Shown: positions 43,844 to 53,524 of the stretch, piece after piece | Numbering within the stretch: position 1 is the stretch's first letter | How the letters are laid out: the number at the start of each line of letters is the position of its first letter | Source: Thalassococcus sp. S3 | GTDB lineage: Bacteria > Pseudomonadota > Alphaproteobacteria > Rhodobacterales > Rhodobacteraceae | Reading direction: 5' to 3' | DNA: 64,000 nt | Assembly (NCBI RefSeq): GCF_004216475.1 | Contig: NZ_CP022303.1 | Location: forward strand, 3,100,001 to 3,164,000 | Notes under the pieces: model-generated | What the model was told of the DNA's origin: nothing | What the model saw: the letters and a program-made list of their open reading frames with translations, nothing else | The model's database searches: none | Translations under genes and position numbers: made by a program

Positions 43844-46800
43844 ATGACCGATACAAATGTGAATTCTCAGGACACCGTCAGCGCGTTTGAAGTCGAGGCT
43901 CAGGTGGCCGCGCTGCGCGGAAGCATTGATGCCTTCATCCACGGTGACAGCACCACCGACACAAAGGGACTGCAAGGCGCGCTGGATGATTTGCGCGATA
44001 CCCGCGGCGTTGTCGAAGCCGCGCTGCGCACGATTGCAACCGCAGGCGACAGCCAGGAGGCCGCCGACGCGATCGGCGATCTGGCATCGGTTGTCCAAAC
44101 CTCTCTCAAAGTGGTGTCAAAGCTAGGCGGACCGCTTGGCCCGGCGTTCAAGACAGCATCTTTCGTCATGGACAAGCTTTTGGACAAAATCGACGATGCC
44201 GCCGACAGTCTTGAGAAAAAGCTTTCCGACTTCAACGAGGTGTCTGCCGAAATCAAACCGACACTAGAGGAAATGGTGCGTCTGTTCGAGGAAGGTTTTG
44301 AACCCGTCATTATCGCGTACATGGCCGAAGTCGAAACACTGGGCCAGACGGTGGACATTCTGCACGACGCGGTGGATGTGATCGGCAAAAAGGTTCCGAC
44401 CGCAGGGCTGGAAACGCTGGACAGCCCCACATCGATCACCGACCTTGATCCGCGCCTGACCCAGGCGTTGCTGGACATTCAGACCTATGCCCGCGAACAG
44501 GCGAAAAAGGTCGATGCCGAAAATCAAAACGGCAACTTGCCGACGGCGGGATTTCTGGGCGCCACGGGGATCGGAGCGACGGTTGATGCGCTCGACGGCA
44601 CGCTTGGGACATTGGACAGCGCGCTTGACGTTCTGGACGATATCAACGGCACGATTGGCGTGCTGGCCGATCCGCTGAGCATCGCGGCTGACATCATCAG
44701 ACCCATCGAAACGCTGCTGAATGCATCCGGACTTGTGTTCAAATTCACGGTCGAGCCGGTCCTGAACAGCCTGATCAGCTCACTTGGGATCGACAAGATC
44801 TTTGATCCAGTCCTGGCTGCCGTCGAGGGTCTCGTTCCAAATGTGGACGGTATCGAGAACCTGGCCGACGACATGCTTCAGGTGGTAAGCGACACGATCC
44901 TGGAGACCCTTGCCAACCTTGAAAACGCCGACGACGACGTGAAAGACGGCTTTTCCCTGCCCGAAGGGATCGGACCTGACACCCCCCCTGAGGAGATCCT
45001 TGCCGCGACAGGCGAGGTTGTCGATGCCCTGCTGGTCAACAAGGCAAAAGAGGCCCTGACCGAGTTTCTGTCCAGCACATTGCTGCCACGCGACGTCGTC
45101 GACAACGTCATGAATATCGTCAGCGAATTCGATCTTGGCCAGGGGATTGTCAAACTGGCGGATGAACGCGACCGCGCAGACGGCAAGATCACATTGACCG
45201 GCACCGAACACGACGACACGCTTGTCGACAACGATGGCGACAACGTGCTGATCGGGAATGCGGGCGAGGACGTGTTTGTCATCGCGGGCGGCAATGACAC
45301 GATCGATGGTGGTGAAGGCCGCGATTTCGCGGTGTTCGGCGACTCGATCACGAATTTCCGGTTCTCATTCGACAATGACAGTCAGGAAATCAGGCTGCTT
45401 CACCTGACACCTGGCTCGACCGACGCCTATGCCGGTCGCAACGTGGTCAGCAATGTCGAAATCCTGAAATTCGAAGATGTCGCGGCGACCAGCGATGTCT
45501 TGCAGGACATTCAGGACCTGGATGCAAACGGAAATTTCGTAGGTACCGACGATGGCGATCTGGTGATCGCGCAATCCGAGGGTCGATTGATCTCGACCGG
45601 GGATGGCGCGGATTTCATCGTCTCGAACGGGACCGACATTGTGGATGCCGGCGCCGGTGATGACGTCGTTACGATCACGCTGAACGAGATTGCCGTGAAT
45701 GGAGGAGAGGGCAATGACCTGCTCTCGCTCACCGGTGCCGACGGGCTGTTGGACAAGGATACGCAGACCTACCGGGTGGAATTGGGCGCAACTGTCGAGA
45801 CCAACGGCTCAGCCCCCGTGTCGAGCGTCCAGATCTCTGTCGTCGACAGCGAAACGGATCTCGTACTCGCCGTGACCGGTGGCGGCGGAGGGGCGAACGA
45901 CAGTGGTCCAATCATCACCGGGTTTGAACATGTGCTTGGCAGTGGCGGCGACGACCACATCATCGGCAACACCGAGGCAAACTCCATCGACGGTAACCTG
46001 GGCAACGATCGGCTTGAGGGTAAAAGCGGCAACGACACGCTGAACGGGTTCGACGGCAAGGACACCCTGGATGGCGGCGAAGGCGCTGACATCATCCTTG
46101 GCGGGACCCTGGACGATCTGATCCTCGATCTCGACCTCGGGGACGATATCGACGGTGGGTCGGGCGACAATGACCGCCTCATCCTGACCGAGCGGACAGA
46201 GAACACGTCATTCGACCTCAACCTCGTCGATGTGGCTGGGGCAGACATCAAGATCGTGAACGTCGAAGACATTACTTTGGGCGCAGGCGACGACACCGTC
46301 ATCGCCGGAGACCAACTGACGCGACTGAACCTCAAGGAAGGCGAAAACACTCTGACATTGGTTGGCGGCGCCGGTGCCTTGGGCAACGCCATGGATGCCT
46401 TCTTTGGCGCTTCATCCGACAAGGCCCTGGTCAGCCTCGACAACAATGTCGATCTCTACCTGGGCCGGGGCGACGACAGTCTGGAATTGACCGGGCTTGT
46501 CGGCGATTTCGAGGGCGCGCGCATTGAAGCGACCGGAGGTAAAGGCACCGACAGTGTGACCTTGCAGGCCCAGAACGTCGCGCCATCGCTGAACCTGGAA
46601 ACGAACGCGCTGCAATCCGTCAATCTGACCGGCGGAAGCGACGGCATCCTGTCGGGTAAGGCTAAGGACCGGCAAGGCAACGAGGGCGGTTTGGAGCTGC
46701 GGTTCTTTGAGAAGATGTCGGTGGCGGGCTTTGATGAAAATCTTGAAACCACCCTGCCGGGCGTTGTTGCAACGCTGGATGTAGACGCCAGAGGGTCCAA

Positions 46801-49800
46801 TCTGCATACGGTGTTCGGTGCGAACGGTGATGATTTCATTGACCTGTCACGCACCGTATCGACCGAAGATATCACCTTGCGCGGATTTGGCGGAGACGAC
46901 GTTCTGATCGGGTCGAGCCAGCAAAGCAGTTCACTTTATGGGGGCAGCGGGGACGATGTCTTGCGCGTCGGCTCAGACTTTGAACTGCTGGCGATATCTG
47001 TCTTTAATCCGTCGATCAATGTGGAGCACCTTCTTGACGGGGGCGCCGGTAACGACGTTTTCCAAATCGGCGTGGGTCGGTTCGACATCCGCGGTGGTGA
47101 TGGTGTCGACAGCATCAGTTTTGCGGCGACGGATCTGGACCGTTCGAACATCGACCTGCCCATCGTTGCGGACCTTGAGGACGGAACGGCCTCCTTTTCC
47201 GGGATACAAACGGTGACGTTTGACAGCATAGAAAACCTTTCGGGCTCTCGTTTCGACGACGTTCTGATCGGTGATGACGGCGAAAACGTGTTGGACGGAC
47301 GGGACGGGAATGACGTTCTCGAAGGCAAGTCAGGCAATGACACATTGTCCGGTGGATCCGGGGACGATTCCCTCTCGGGCGGAAATCAGGACGACTTTCT
47401 GTTCGGCGGCGCCGGCGATGACACGCTGAGCGGAGGCAACGGAGACGACGTTCTGAACGGCGACCGGGGCCAGGATGATCTCTTCGGCAATGACGGCGAT
47501 GACCTCTTGATTGTCACTCTTGAAAGCGCCGTTCAAAATGATGAAGCAGACAAGCTTAACGGTGGGCGCGGCACCGACACCGCCAGCTTTGAGGCGGTTG
47601 AAGGCAGTCTTGGCGGCGTCAACGCCAGCCTGGAAACCGGAGTGCTGCGCTTTCTCGACACAAGCGTGCAGATCGGTGAATTGAGCGGGATCGAGAATCT
47701 CGACGGCACCCGCTTTGATGATCGTCTTGACGGTGATGACGGCGACAATGTGATCACCGGTCAGGATGGCAACGATAGCCTTTTCGGCGGCGATGGCGAC
47801 GACACGATCGACGGCGGGCAAGGTGATAATACCATCTTCGGAGGCGCGGGCGACGACGTCATCGTCATCGGCGAAGGCATCTCTCGGGTTTCGGGGGGCG
47901 CCGGTCAGGACAAGGTCGTGCTGGAACTCGTGGAGATCGTTTCGGTCCAGACCGACGAAAACGGCGATCCAGTCGCGGATGGAAACGGCGGCTTTGTGCA
48001 GGAGGTTACGCTCTCGGAGTTCAACATCGTGCAGGAAGGCGAAACCCTCGTGGTACAGCACGTCTTCACCGACCCTGAAACCGGCGTTACCGAGGTTCTT
48101 GGCCTCAGCCGGTTTGATGCAAGCGTTGAAACGCTGGAAATCGTAACGCGCGAGGTGACGGAAACGAACGAGGTGTCATTGACGCCGGTTCAAACCTTCG
48201 ATGTGTCAGAGCTTTTGGCCTCCGGAGAGTTCAGAACCGGCGAGCGCCTGGAGGCACCCGATCAGGCGGTGTCCAGGCTGGATATCCCGCAGCCGGGACT
48301 GGAGGCGCGCGACGGTCGGGTCTTCGAGACCGTTCAGCTTGAGGGCGGCGGGACCGCAAGTGTCGTCTTCGACGGCACCTCGGGCCCAAGCAATGTCTTT
48401 CTGGTGGTCCGGGATGCCCAGGGCCGCGAGGTGGCTGTCGATGCTTTGGAGACATATCCCAACGCGACGCCCGAAACGATAGATATCGAAGCGCTGGCCG
48501 ATGGAGGATTTGTGATCGGCGTCATAGACGGGTTTGGCACCAGAGATCACATCTTTTACGAAATCTTCGATGCCAATGGGGACACGACGGGCGGCCTGAC
48601 GCGAATGACGGGCGGCAGCCCCATAGGCCAGATCAATTTCAGCCTTGCCGCGCGTGAGGATGGAGGTTTTGACATTTTGACCGTGCCCAATGGCGGTCTC
48701 GTGCCACAGACTGGCGAGCTCTTGCAGCATATGCTCCGGGTCCATCCCATCGATGCCGAAGGAAACACGATCACGTTCACAAGTCCGTCCAATGGCACCA
48801 CGACGAGCGGCGAATTGGTTGTGTTCCTGCGCGACCACAAGATTTCGGAACTGTCGGGGACACAGCTCGAAGGCGGCGACATGGTCTATGCGTACCGCTT
48901 TGTCGGTCAAGGCGACAGCCACATCGGCTTTAAGGTAATGACGACGGATCGCGAAGATGTCAGCGGCCACGTCAGACTGAATGGCGACAAGATCAGCCAT
49001 CCGTCCGTCGTTGCCCTGAATGACGGCGGATTTGCGATTATCTTCGAAGACTTCGGGCGAGATGTTCTGACCCTCGCGCGGTTCGATGCCCAAGGTACCA
49101 AAGTCGATGAGGCCGAGATCACCAAAAGCGGCTTTGGACCTGTCGCCGATATCGAGGCGCATCTGGTCGAGGGGGACATCCTTCAGGTCTCGGCCTTGCG
49201 CGAGGATGGCACGGCGGAAGACTTTGTCTTTGACGTAAACGCCCCGCTCGACGTGCTCGACAATGGGGACACCGTGTTCCAGGGCACCGCCTCCATCGAC
49301 AGGGTCTTTGCCAGAGACGGCGACGATACCGTCAACGGCTTTGCGGGCGACGACGTGATCAGTGGCGGTGACGGCAATGATCTGATCAGAGGGGGCGAAG
49401 ACAATGACGCGATCAACGGCAATGCCGGCAACGACGTGCTGCGTGGCGGGTCCGGCGACGACACCGTATCGGGAAGTTCCGGACATGACACGATCACCGG
49501 AGGTCACGGCGATGATCATCTTCTGGGGGGCTTGGGCAACGACAAGATCGACGGGGGCGCGGGTGACGATTTCATCAGCGGTGGATCGGCCGATGATGGC
49601 GACGATATTCTGATTGCCGGGGCTGGCGACGACGTGCTGTTCGGCGGTGACGGAGACGATGTGTTCGTCTTCCTGTCGTCAGATGAGGGCGACAACGTCA
49701 TCACGGATTTCAAGCAGGGCGACCTTGTCCAGATCGACGGGCTTTCGGATACAATCACGGAGAGCGACATTCTGACATCGGTGCAGCAGCAACAGGACGC

Positions 49801-49894
49801 AGGCGCGAGCGATGTGGTGATCGACCTCGACAGCGGTTCGGTCACGCTGAGGGACGTCGATTTCCAGCTGAGCGCGTCTGATTTTCTCTTCTAA
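43844..49894 (+). CDS. Giant RTX calcium-binding protein (2016 aa)
   Basis: Residues 1 to about 440 are helical and free of RTX repeats, with no signal peptide. Blocks of RTX nonapeptides follow near 455-500, 700-780, 1130-1230 and 1290-1350. A propeller-like region lies at about 1490-1790 (IEALADGGFVIGVIDGFG), then a dense final RTX block (about 1815-1945) and a C-terminal secretion tail ending LSASDFLF. It is likely a calcium-folded surface or secreted protein exported by a type I system encoded elsewhere. It is divergent from an ECF/anti-sigma/protease operon and shares its promoter decamer. Alternative roles include adhesin or S-layer-like protein. Confidence 0.9.
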   Translation: MTDTNVNSQDTVSAFEVEAQVAALRGSIDAFIHGDSTTDTKGLQGALDDLRDTRGVVEAALRTIATAGDSQEAADAIGDLASVVQTSLKVVSKLGGPLGPAFKTASFVMDKLLDKIDDAADSLEKKLSDFNEVSAEIKPTLEEMVRLFEEGFEPVIIAYMAEVETLGQTVDILHDAVDVIGKKVPTAGLETLDSPTSITDLDPRLTQALLDIQTYAREQAKKVDAENQNGNLPTAGFLGATGIGATVDALDGTLGTLDSALDVLDDINGTIGVLADPLSIAADIIRPIETLLNASGLVFKFTVEPVLNSLISSLGIDKIFDPVLAAVEGLVPNVDGIENLADDMLQVVSDTILETLANLENADDDVKDGFSLPEGIGPDTPPEEILAATGEVVDALLVNKAKEALTEFLSSTLLPRDVVDNVMNIVSEFDLGQGIVKLADERDRADGKITLTGTEHDDTLVDNDGDNVLIGNAGEDVFVIAGGNDTIDGGEGRDFAVFGDSITNFRFSFDNDSQEIRLLHLTPGSTDAYAGRNVVSNVEILKFEDVAATSDVLQDIQDLDANGNFVGTDDGDLVIAQSEGRLISTGDGADFIVSNGTDIVDAGAGDDVVTITLNEIAVNGGEGNDLLSLTGADGLLDKDTQTYRVELGATVETNGSAPVSSVQISVVDSETDLVLAVTGGGGGANDSGPIITGFEHVLGSGGDDHIIGNTEANSIDGNLGNDRLEGKSGNDTLNGFDGKDTLDGGEGADIILGGTLDDLILDLDLGDDIDGGSGDNDRLILTERTENTSFDLNLVDVAGADIKIVNVEDITLGAGDDTVIAGDQLTRLNLKEGENTLTLVGGAGALGNAMDAFFGASSDKALVSLDNNVDLYLGRGDDSLELTGLVGDFEGARIEATGGKGTDSVTLQAQNVAPSLNLETNALQSVNLTGGSDGILSGKAKDRQGNEGGLELRFFEKMSVAGFDENLETTLPGVVATLDVDARGSNLHTVFGANGDDFIDLSRTVSTEDITLRGFGGDDVLIGSSQQSSSLYGGSGDDVLRVGSDFELLAISVFNPSINVEHLLDGGAGNDVFQIGVGRFDIRGGDGVDSISFAATDLDRSNIDLPIVADLEDGTASFSGIQTVTFDSIENLSGSRFDDVLIGDDGENVLDGRDGNDVLEGKSGNDTLSGGSGDDSLSGGNQDDFLFGGAGDDTLSGGNGDDVLNGDRGQDDLFGNDGDDLLIVTLESAVQNDEADKLNGGRGTDTASFEAVEGSLGGVNASLETGVLRFLDTSVQIGELSGIENLDGTRFDDRLDGDDGDNVITGQDGNDSLFGGDGDDTIDGGQGDNTIFGGAGDDVIVIGEGISRVSGGAGQDKVVLELVEIVSVQTDENGDPVADGNGGFVQEVTLSEFNIVQEGETLVVQHVFTDPETGVTEVLGLSRFDASVETLEIVTREVTETNEVSLTPVQTFDVSELLASGEFRTGERLEAPDQAVSRLDIPQPGLEARDGRVFETVQLEGGGTASVVFDGTSGPSNVFLVVRDAQGREVAVDALETYPNATPETIDIEALADGGFVIGVIDGFGTRDHIFYEIFDANGDTTGGLTRMTGGSPIGQINFSLAAREDGGFDILTVPNGGLVPQTGELLQHMLRVHPIDAEGNTITFTSPSNGTTTSGELVVFLRDHKISELSGTQLEGGDMVYAYRFVGQGDSHIGFKVMTTDREDVSGHVRLNGDKISHPSVVALNDGGFAIIFEDFGRDVLTLARFDAQGTKVDEAEITKSGFGPVADIEAHLVEGDILQVSALREDGTAEDFVFDVNAPLDVLDNGDTVFQGTASIDRVFARDGDDTVNGFAGDDVISGGDGNDLIRGGEDNDAINGNAGNDVLRGGSGDDTVSGSSGHDTITGGHGDDHLLGGLGNDKIDGGAGDDFISGGSADDGDDILIAGAGDDVLFGGDGDDVFVFLSSDEGDNVITDFKQGDLVQIDGLSDTITESDILTSVQQQQDAGASDVVIDLDSGSVTLRDVDFQLSASDFLF

Positions 49895-50032
49895 TGGGCT
49901 TTGGCCTCAGGCGGCTGTCACAGAAATATGGAGAATGTCCGAAGATCCGCCGCTTGGAGCATCCTTGGGAAGGTCGAGTGTCACTGATGCCCAAGTTCAA
50001 CGGATAATGCATCCCGTTGGCGCACCACTCCG

Positions 50033-50061
50033 AAGGGCGGGTCAATTTTGACCCGCCCTTT
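50033..50061 (+). terminator. Strong hairpin after the giant RTX gene
   Basis: AAGGGCGGGTCAA pairs perfectly with TTGACCCGCCCTT across a two-base loop, ending in TTT. It lies 139 bp after the RTX stop. The T tract is short, so it may work as a hairpin terminator for either strand. Confidence 0.65.
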
Positions 50062-50155
50062 GCTGTTGCGCCACAAAACGGGCACTAAGCGCCAGATTTC
50101 AGACGGCGCGAAAACGCGTTGATGCTATCGCATGAGCCAAGCTGAGTATGTCCCT

Positions 50156-50310
50156 CTAAACCATAGCCTTGCGACAGCTCGCCAGTGTCGTGCCACGCCA
50201 GCGTTTGGACGCATGCCTGAAAGCGCTCTGTTCCGAGAAACCGGTCAGGAAAGCGACCTCTGTATGGCTGCTGTCTCGGTGGGCATCGGGATCTAGAGCG
50301 TTCCCTATCG
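50156..50310 (-). pseudogene. C-terminal remnant of an AraC-family regulator
   Basis: One minus-strand frame reads DSSHTEVAFLTGFSEQSAF then RHASKRWRGTTLASCRK before a stop. This is the second helix-turn-helix of AraC proteins, truncated at both ends relative to the family. No start or upstream domain is found nearby. The remainder of 49895-50638 shows no gene. Confidence 0.7.
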
Positions 50311-50638
50311 GATAGGTGGGCCTGGTACGCTGATCGGGCTTGGCGCATTCCCCTATCCGGTCCCCTGTTTTGCAGTCAACCTAGTCTGCAACGTGCCGAT
50401 GAACGAAGCGCTTACAGGCATGGGCCTGCCGGCTCCTGCGCCCCACGACTATCGGAGCAAGGTATACCTGCCTTGTCGGACGACATGGAACACAGTGCGC
50501 CAGTGGGCCGCCGCGATGGTGCTCTTTGCGCGCGTTTGGCGTACAGAAACACAAGCGCGACTTTTTTGAAACGGGCGGGCGCCTGCCACCGGGGTGACCC
50601 TGTCCTTTGTCTTAGTTTGGGAGGTTGATTTGTCACGC

Positions 50639-51115
50639 ATGTCTCCGACGTTGCACATGGTCTGCGGAAAAATCGCCTCCGGGAAATCAACGCTGTCCGC
50701 AAAGCTTGCCGCCGATATTGGCGCGATCATGCTCTCGGAGGACGACTGGCTGGGCATCTTATTCGCCGATCAGATGAAAACCGGGGCCGATTACCTGCGC
50801 TGTTCGGCCAAATTGCAGTTGGTGATGACGCCGCACGTGACAGCGCTGCTGAACGCTGGCGTGACAGTGGTGCTCGACTTTCCTGCCAACACCGTGGCGC
50901 AGCGGGAATGGATGCGAGACGTTATCCGCGCCAGCGGCGTGGCGCATCGGCTGCATTATCTCGACGTGCCCGATGAGGTCTGTCTGGAACGGCTCCGCTC
51001 CCGCAATGCCCAAGGCGGACACGCGTTCTCAGCGACCGAGGAACAGTTTCGGCGGTTCGCTGCACACTTTGTCCCGCCCACGGAGGAGGAGGGTTTCACG
51101 ATCATGCGCCATTGA
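50639..51115 (+). CDS. P-loop kinase-like ATPase
   Basis: The 158-aa protein (ATG at 50639 with GGAGG 13 bases upstream; a longer frame begins at 50594) has Walker A HMVCGKIASGKST and a second motif VTVVLDFPANT, with an arginine-containing lid segment DEVCLERLRSRNAQ. It resembles AAA_33/zeta-toxin-type small kinases that modify small molecules or tRNA. No antitoxin gene is adjacent. The substrate is unknown. Confidence 0.82.
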   Translation: MSPTLHMVCGKIASGKSTLSAKLAADIGAIMLSEDDWLGILFADQMKTGADYLRCSAKLQLVMTPHVTALLNAGVTVVLDFPANTVAQREWMRDVIRASGVAHRLHYLDVPDEVCLERLRSRNAQGGHAFSATEEQFRRFAAHFVPPTEEEGFTIMRH

Positions 51116-51231
51116 GCGTAAGATGTGCTTGACCCCTGCCGATCGGGCAAACGTTCGCGATGTTTACAGCCCGTTCCTGCACACACCGCATGCCCGAAAT
51201 CAGCGGCGCAAAGACTGAGGAAGAAAGCCGG

Positions 51232-51657
51232 ATGACCAACAAAATCACAATTGAGACGCATGTCGTCGTTTCGCCCGAAGTCGCGTGGGACGCATTCACC
51301 TCTCCAGCCTCCATCACACAATGGAACTTCGCCTCGCCTGAGTGGTGCTGCCCCTCGGCAGAGGTGGATCTGCGCAAAGGCGGCAAATACACCGCCCGGA
51401 TGGAGGCGCGGGATGGCTCCATGGGCTTCGACTTTTCGGGCACCTATGACCTGGTCGATCCGCCATCTGCCTTGATACTGCGACTGGATGATGGACGCCT
51501 TGCACACACAACCTTTGAACCTGACATGGGCGGCACACGGGTTCGCACCGTCTTCGATCCCGACAGCGCGCATCCTGCGGAGATGCAGAAAGAAGGCTGG
51601 CAAGCGATCCTCGACACCTATGCCGCCTTCTTGGCACGACGCGAAAAGGCGAGATGA
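51232..51657 (+). CDS. SRPBCC (AHSA1-type) domain protein
   Basis: The 141-aa protein starts at 51232, behind GAGGAAG; the frame is open further upstream to 51160 but without a ribosome site. It has the AHSA1/START-like pattern [20 protein letters not shown] and a C-terminal [14 protein letters not shown]. Such proteins bind hydrophobic ligands or act as small chaperone activators. It overlaps the upstream region of the next gene and is co-transcribed with the VOC gene. Confidence 0.83.
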   Translation: MTNKITIETHVVVSPEVAWDAFTSPASITQWNFASPEWCCPSAEVDLRKGGKYTARMEARDGSMGFDFSGTYDLVDPPSALILRLDDGRLAHTTFEPDMGGTRVRTVFDPDSAHPAEMQKEGWQAILDTYAAFLARREKAR

Positions 51658-51674
51658 GGCAAAAGGGGGCGGCC

Positions 51675-52160
51675 ATGACTGAGATTGTCACTTGTCTTTG
51701 GTTTGATCACGGTGAGGCCACTAAAGCCGCGGCGTTCTATGCAGGGACGTTTCCGAATAGCGAGGTTGCCCGGATCAACACCGCCCCCGCCGCGTTTCCG
51801 GGCGGGGAAGCGGGCGCTGAACTCACCGTGGAATTCACTGTGCTGGGTCGTCGGTTCCTTGGGCTCAACGGCGGACCGGTCTTCACCCCGAACGAAGCCG
51901 TGAGTTTCATGGTGGTGACAGAGGACCAGGCCGAGACCGACCGCTACTGGAACGCCATCATCGAAAATGGCGGCACGGAAAGTGCCTGCGGTTGGTGCAA
52001 GGACGGCTGGGGGCATTCGTGGCAAATCACGCCCAGGGTCTTGTTGCAGCTCACCACCAGCGCGGATCATGTCAGGGCAAGGCGTGCCTTCGAGGCGATG
52101 ATGACGATGCGGAAGATTGACATCGCAGCCATTCAGGCCGCGGCAGAGACGGCGTCATAA
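51675..52160 (+). CDS. VOC-family PhnB-like protein
   Basis: The 161-aa protein (start [13 protein letters not shown], following a purine-rich GGGGGCGG) belongs to the PhnB/3-demethylubiquinone methyltransferase-like VOC group: [36 protein letters not shown] and the end [15 protein letters not shown]. Enzymatic activity is unproven for most members. It is encoded next to an SRPBCC gene, a pairing often seen in bacteria. Confidence 0.85.
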   Translation: MTEIVTCLWFDHGEATKAAAFYAGTFPNSEVARINTAPAAFPGGEAGAELTVEFTVLGRRFLGLNGGPVFTPNEAVSFMVVTEDQAETDRYWNAIIENGGTESACGWCKDGWGHSWQITPRVLLQLTTSADHVRARRAFEAMMTMRKIDIAAIQAAAETAS

Positions 52161-52313
52161 GAACGGCGTCCGACGTCTCAGGGTCCGTCGCCGTCTATCC
52201 CGACCGCGCGCCGATCCTGACCGGAAGGTGTCTGCTCGCGTGGGAAAGCAAGCTCGATACTGCAAAGATTGTCATGTTCGGCATTGATGACACGATGAGG
52301 AGGAGGCCTTTAC

Positions 52314-53015
52314 ATGTCGACTTTCGCCGAGGTGATCGCGGATCTTCAGGGCATCGCGTCACCCGATGACATCGACAAGGTTGCGCGGTTTTTCAAAGGC
52401 GACCCGGAGACGAAGGTGATGGGTGTGTCGATTGGAAAGATCTTTCCAATCGCAAAGCGATATACCGACCTGAGCCTTGCAGATGTGGAATGCCTTTTGG
52501 ACGACAGCCGCTATGAGGTGCGGATGGCAGGCGTCTCGATCCTCGATTTCAAGGCGCGTAAAAAGACCCTGCGAGACGACGAACGCGCCGCGCTTTACGC
52601 GCTCTACATACGCAAGCATGACCGGATCAACAATTGGGACCTCGTCGACCGGGCCGCGCCGCACGTGGTGGGCGAATACCTCCTCAACAAAGACCGCTCC
52701 GAGCTGGAGAGGCTGGCGGTTTCGGATGATCCGCATCGCCGCCGCACCGCCATCGTGGCAACCCATGCGTTTCTGAAGCGCGGCGAGGTCGATGGCACCT
52801 TCAGGATTGCCGAGCTGCTGGCGGAGGATGCGGACGATTACGTTCAGAAGGCTGTCGGGTCCTGGACGCGGGAGGCTGGAAAGACTGATCGCAACGCGCT
52901 AATCGCGTTCCTTGATCGCAATCGCGCTCGATTGCCCAGACCCACCCTCACAGCGGCATCGAAAGGACTGCCCGATGACATACGTGCGCGTCTAAGAGAG
53001 GAGAAATCTCGTTGA
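52314..53015 (+). CDS. AlkD-like DNA alkylation repair protein
   Basis: The 233-aa HEAT-repeat protein has the AlkD pattern: KGDPETKVMGVSIGKIFPIAK near the start, LLDDSRYEVRMAGVSIL, the region HDRINNWDLVDRAAPHVVG and DDYVQKAVGSWTREAGK. Family members excise alkylated purines or recognise unusual DNA. GAGGAGG lies ahead of the ATG. Nothing in the neighbours indicates a specific lesion. Confidence 0.88.
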   Translation: MSTFAEVIADLQGIASPDDIDKVARFFKGDPETKVMGVSIGKIFPIAKRYTDLSLADVECLLDDSRYEVRMAGVSILDFKARKKTLRDDERAALYALYIRKHDRINNWDLVDRAAPHVVGEYLLNKDRSELERLAVSDDPHRRRTAIVATHAFLKRGEVDGTFRIAELLAEDADDYVQKAVGSWTREAGKTDRNALIAFLDRNRARLPRPTLTAASKGLPDDIRARLREEKSR

Positions 53016-53524
53016 TAAATAAGGCTGCAAGCTGATCTAAATCCGCCTCTTTGAAGGATTATTAAGTAAGAGCCTGAAATTCTCCGGCGATGCCCGATCA
53101 GTGCGTCGTGTGGGACGGGTGACATCAGTCTTTCGGATCATCGCCGGCCTCCCGGATCGCCCATACCCGCGAACGCGCTTCGCGAGCATCGCAAAGCCCA
53201 GCCCGGAGGCGGTTTCAGACGGAATTCGGATCGGAAGGGCAGATGGCCTAAGACCGGATCTCATGGGACCCTGATCTGCTTCTGCCAGGTCAGGTTTTGA
53301 CCCTGCGCAAGAACCATGCGGGCGACGGAGCGGCTTAAAGGCTCTTAGTCCTGTCTTAAGCTAGACCAATATCCACGAAGCGGCCGTCATGATCGCCTGA
53401 TGACACGATAGTCACCCAAAGCGCACGTCGCTCCGACCCAACGAAGCGGCCCCGGAGCCACGCAGGGTTTGATCGAATTAAGAAACTTCGGAACCTCCGC
53501 CAACAGCGCGCAGTTAGGCACAGA
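53016..53524. other. Gap of 509 bp between AlkD-like and MscS genes
   Basis: No convincing gene is present. A minus-strand frame of 75 codons (53037-53264) has arginine-rich sequence with no family I recognise. An 8-bp inverted pair TAAGAGCC/GGCTCTTA flanks about 270 bp, too weak to define a mobile element. Confidence 0.45.

Noticed and set aside
48206..49519. 437-codon open frame antisense to the giant RTX gene
   Set aside because: GC-rich repetitive RTX coding sequence keeps antisense frames open; the product has no family features.
53066..53347. 8-bp inverted pair TAAGAGCC/GGCTCTTA as ends of a mobile element
   Set aside because: Too short, no target duplication and no transposase between them.
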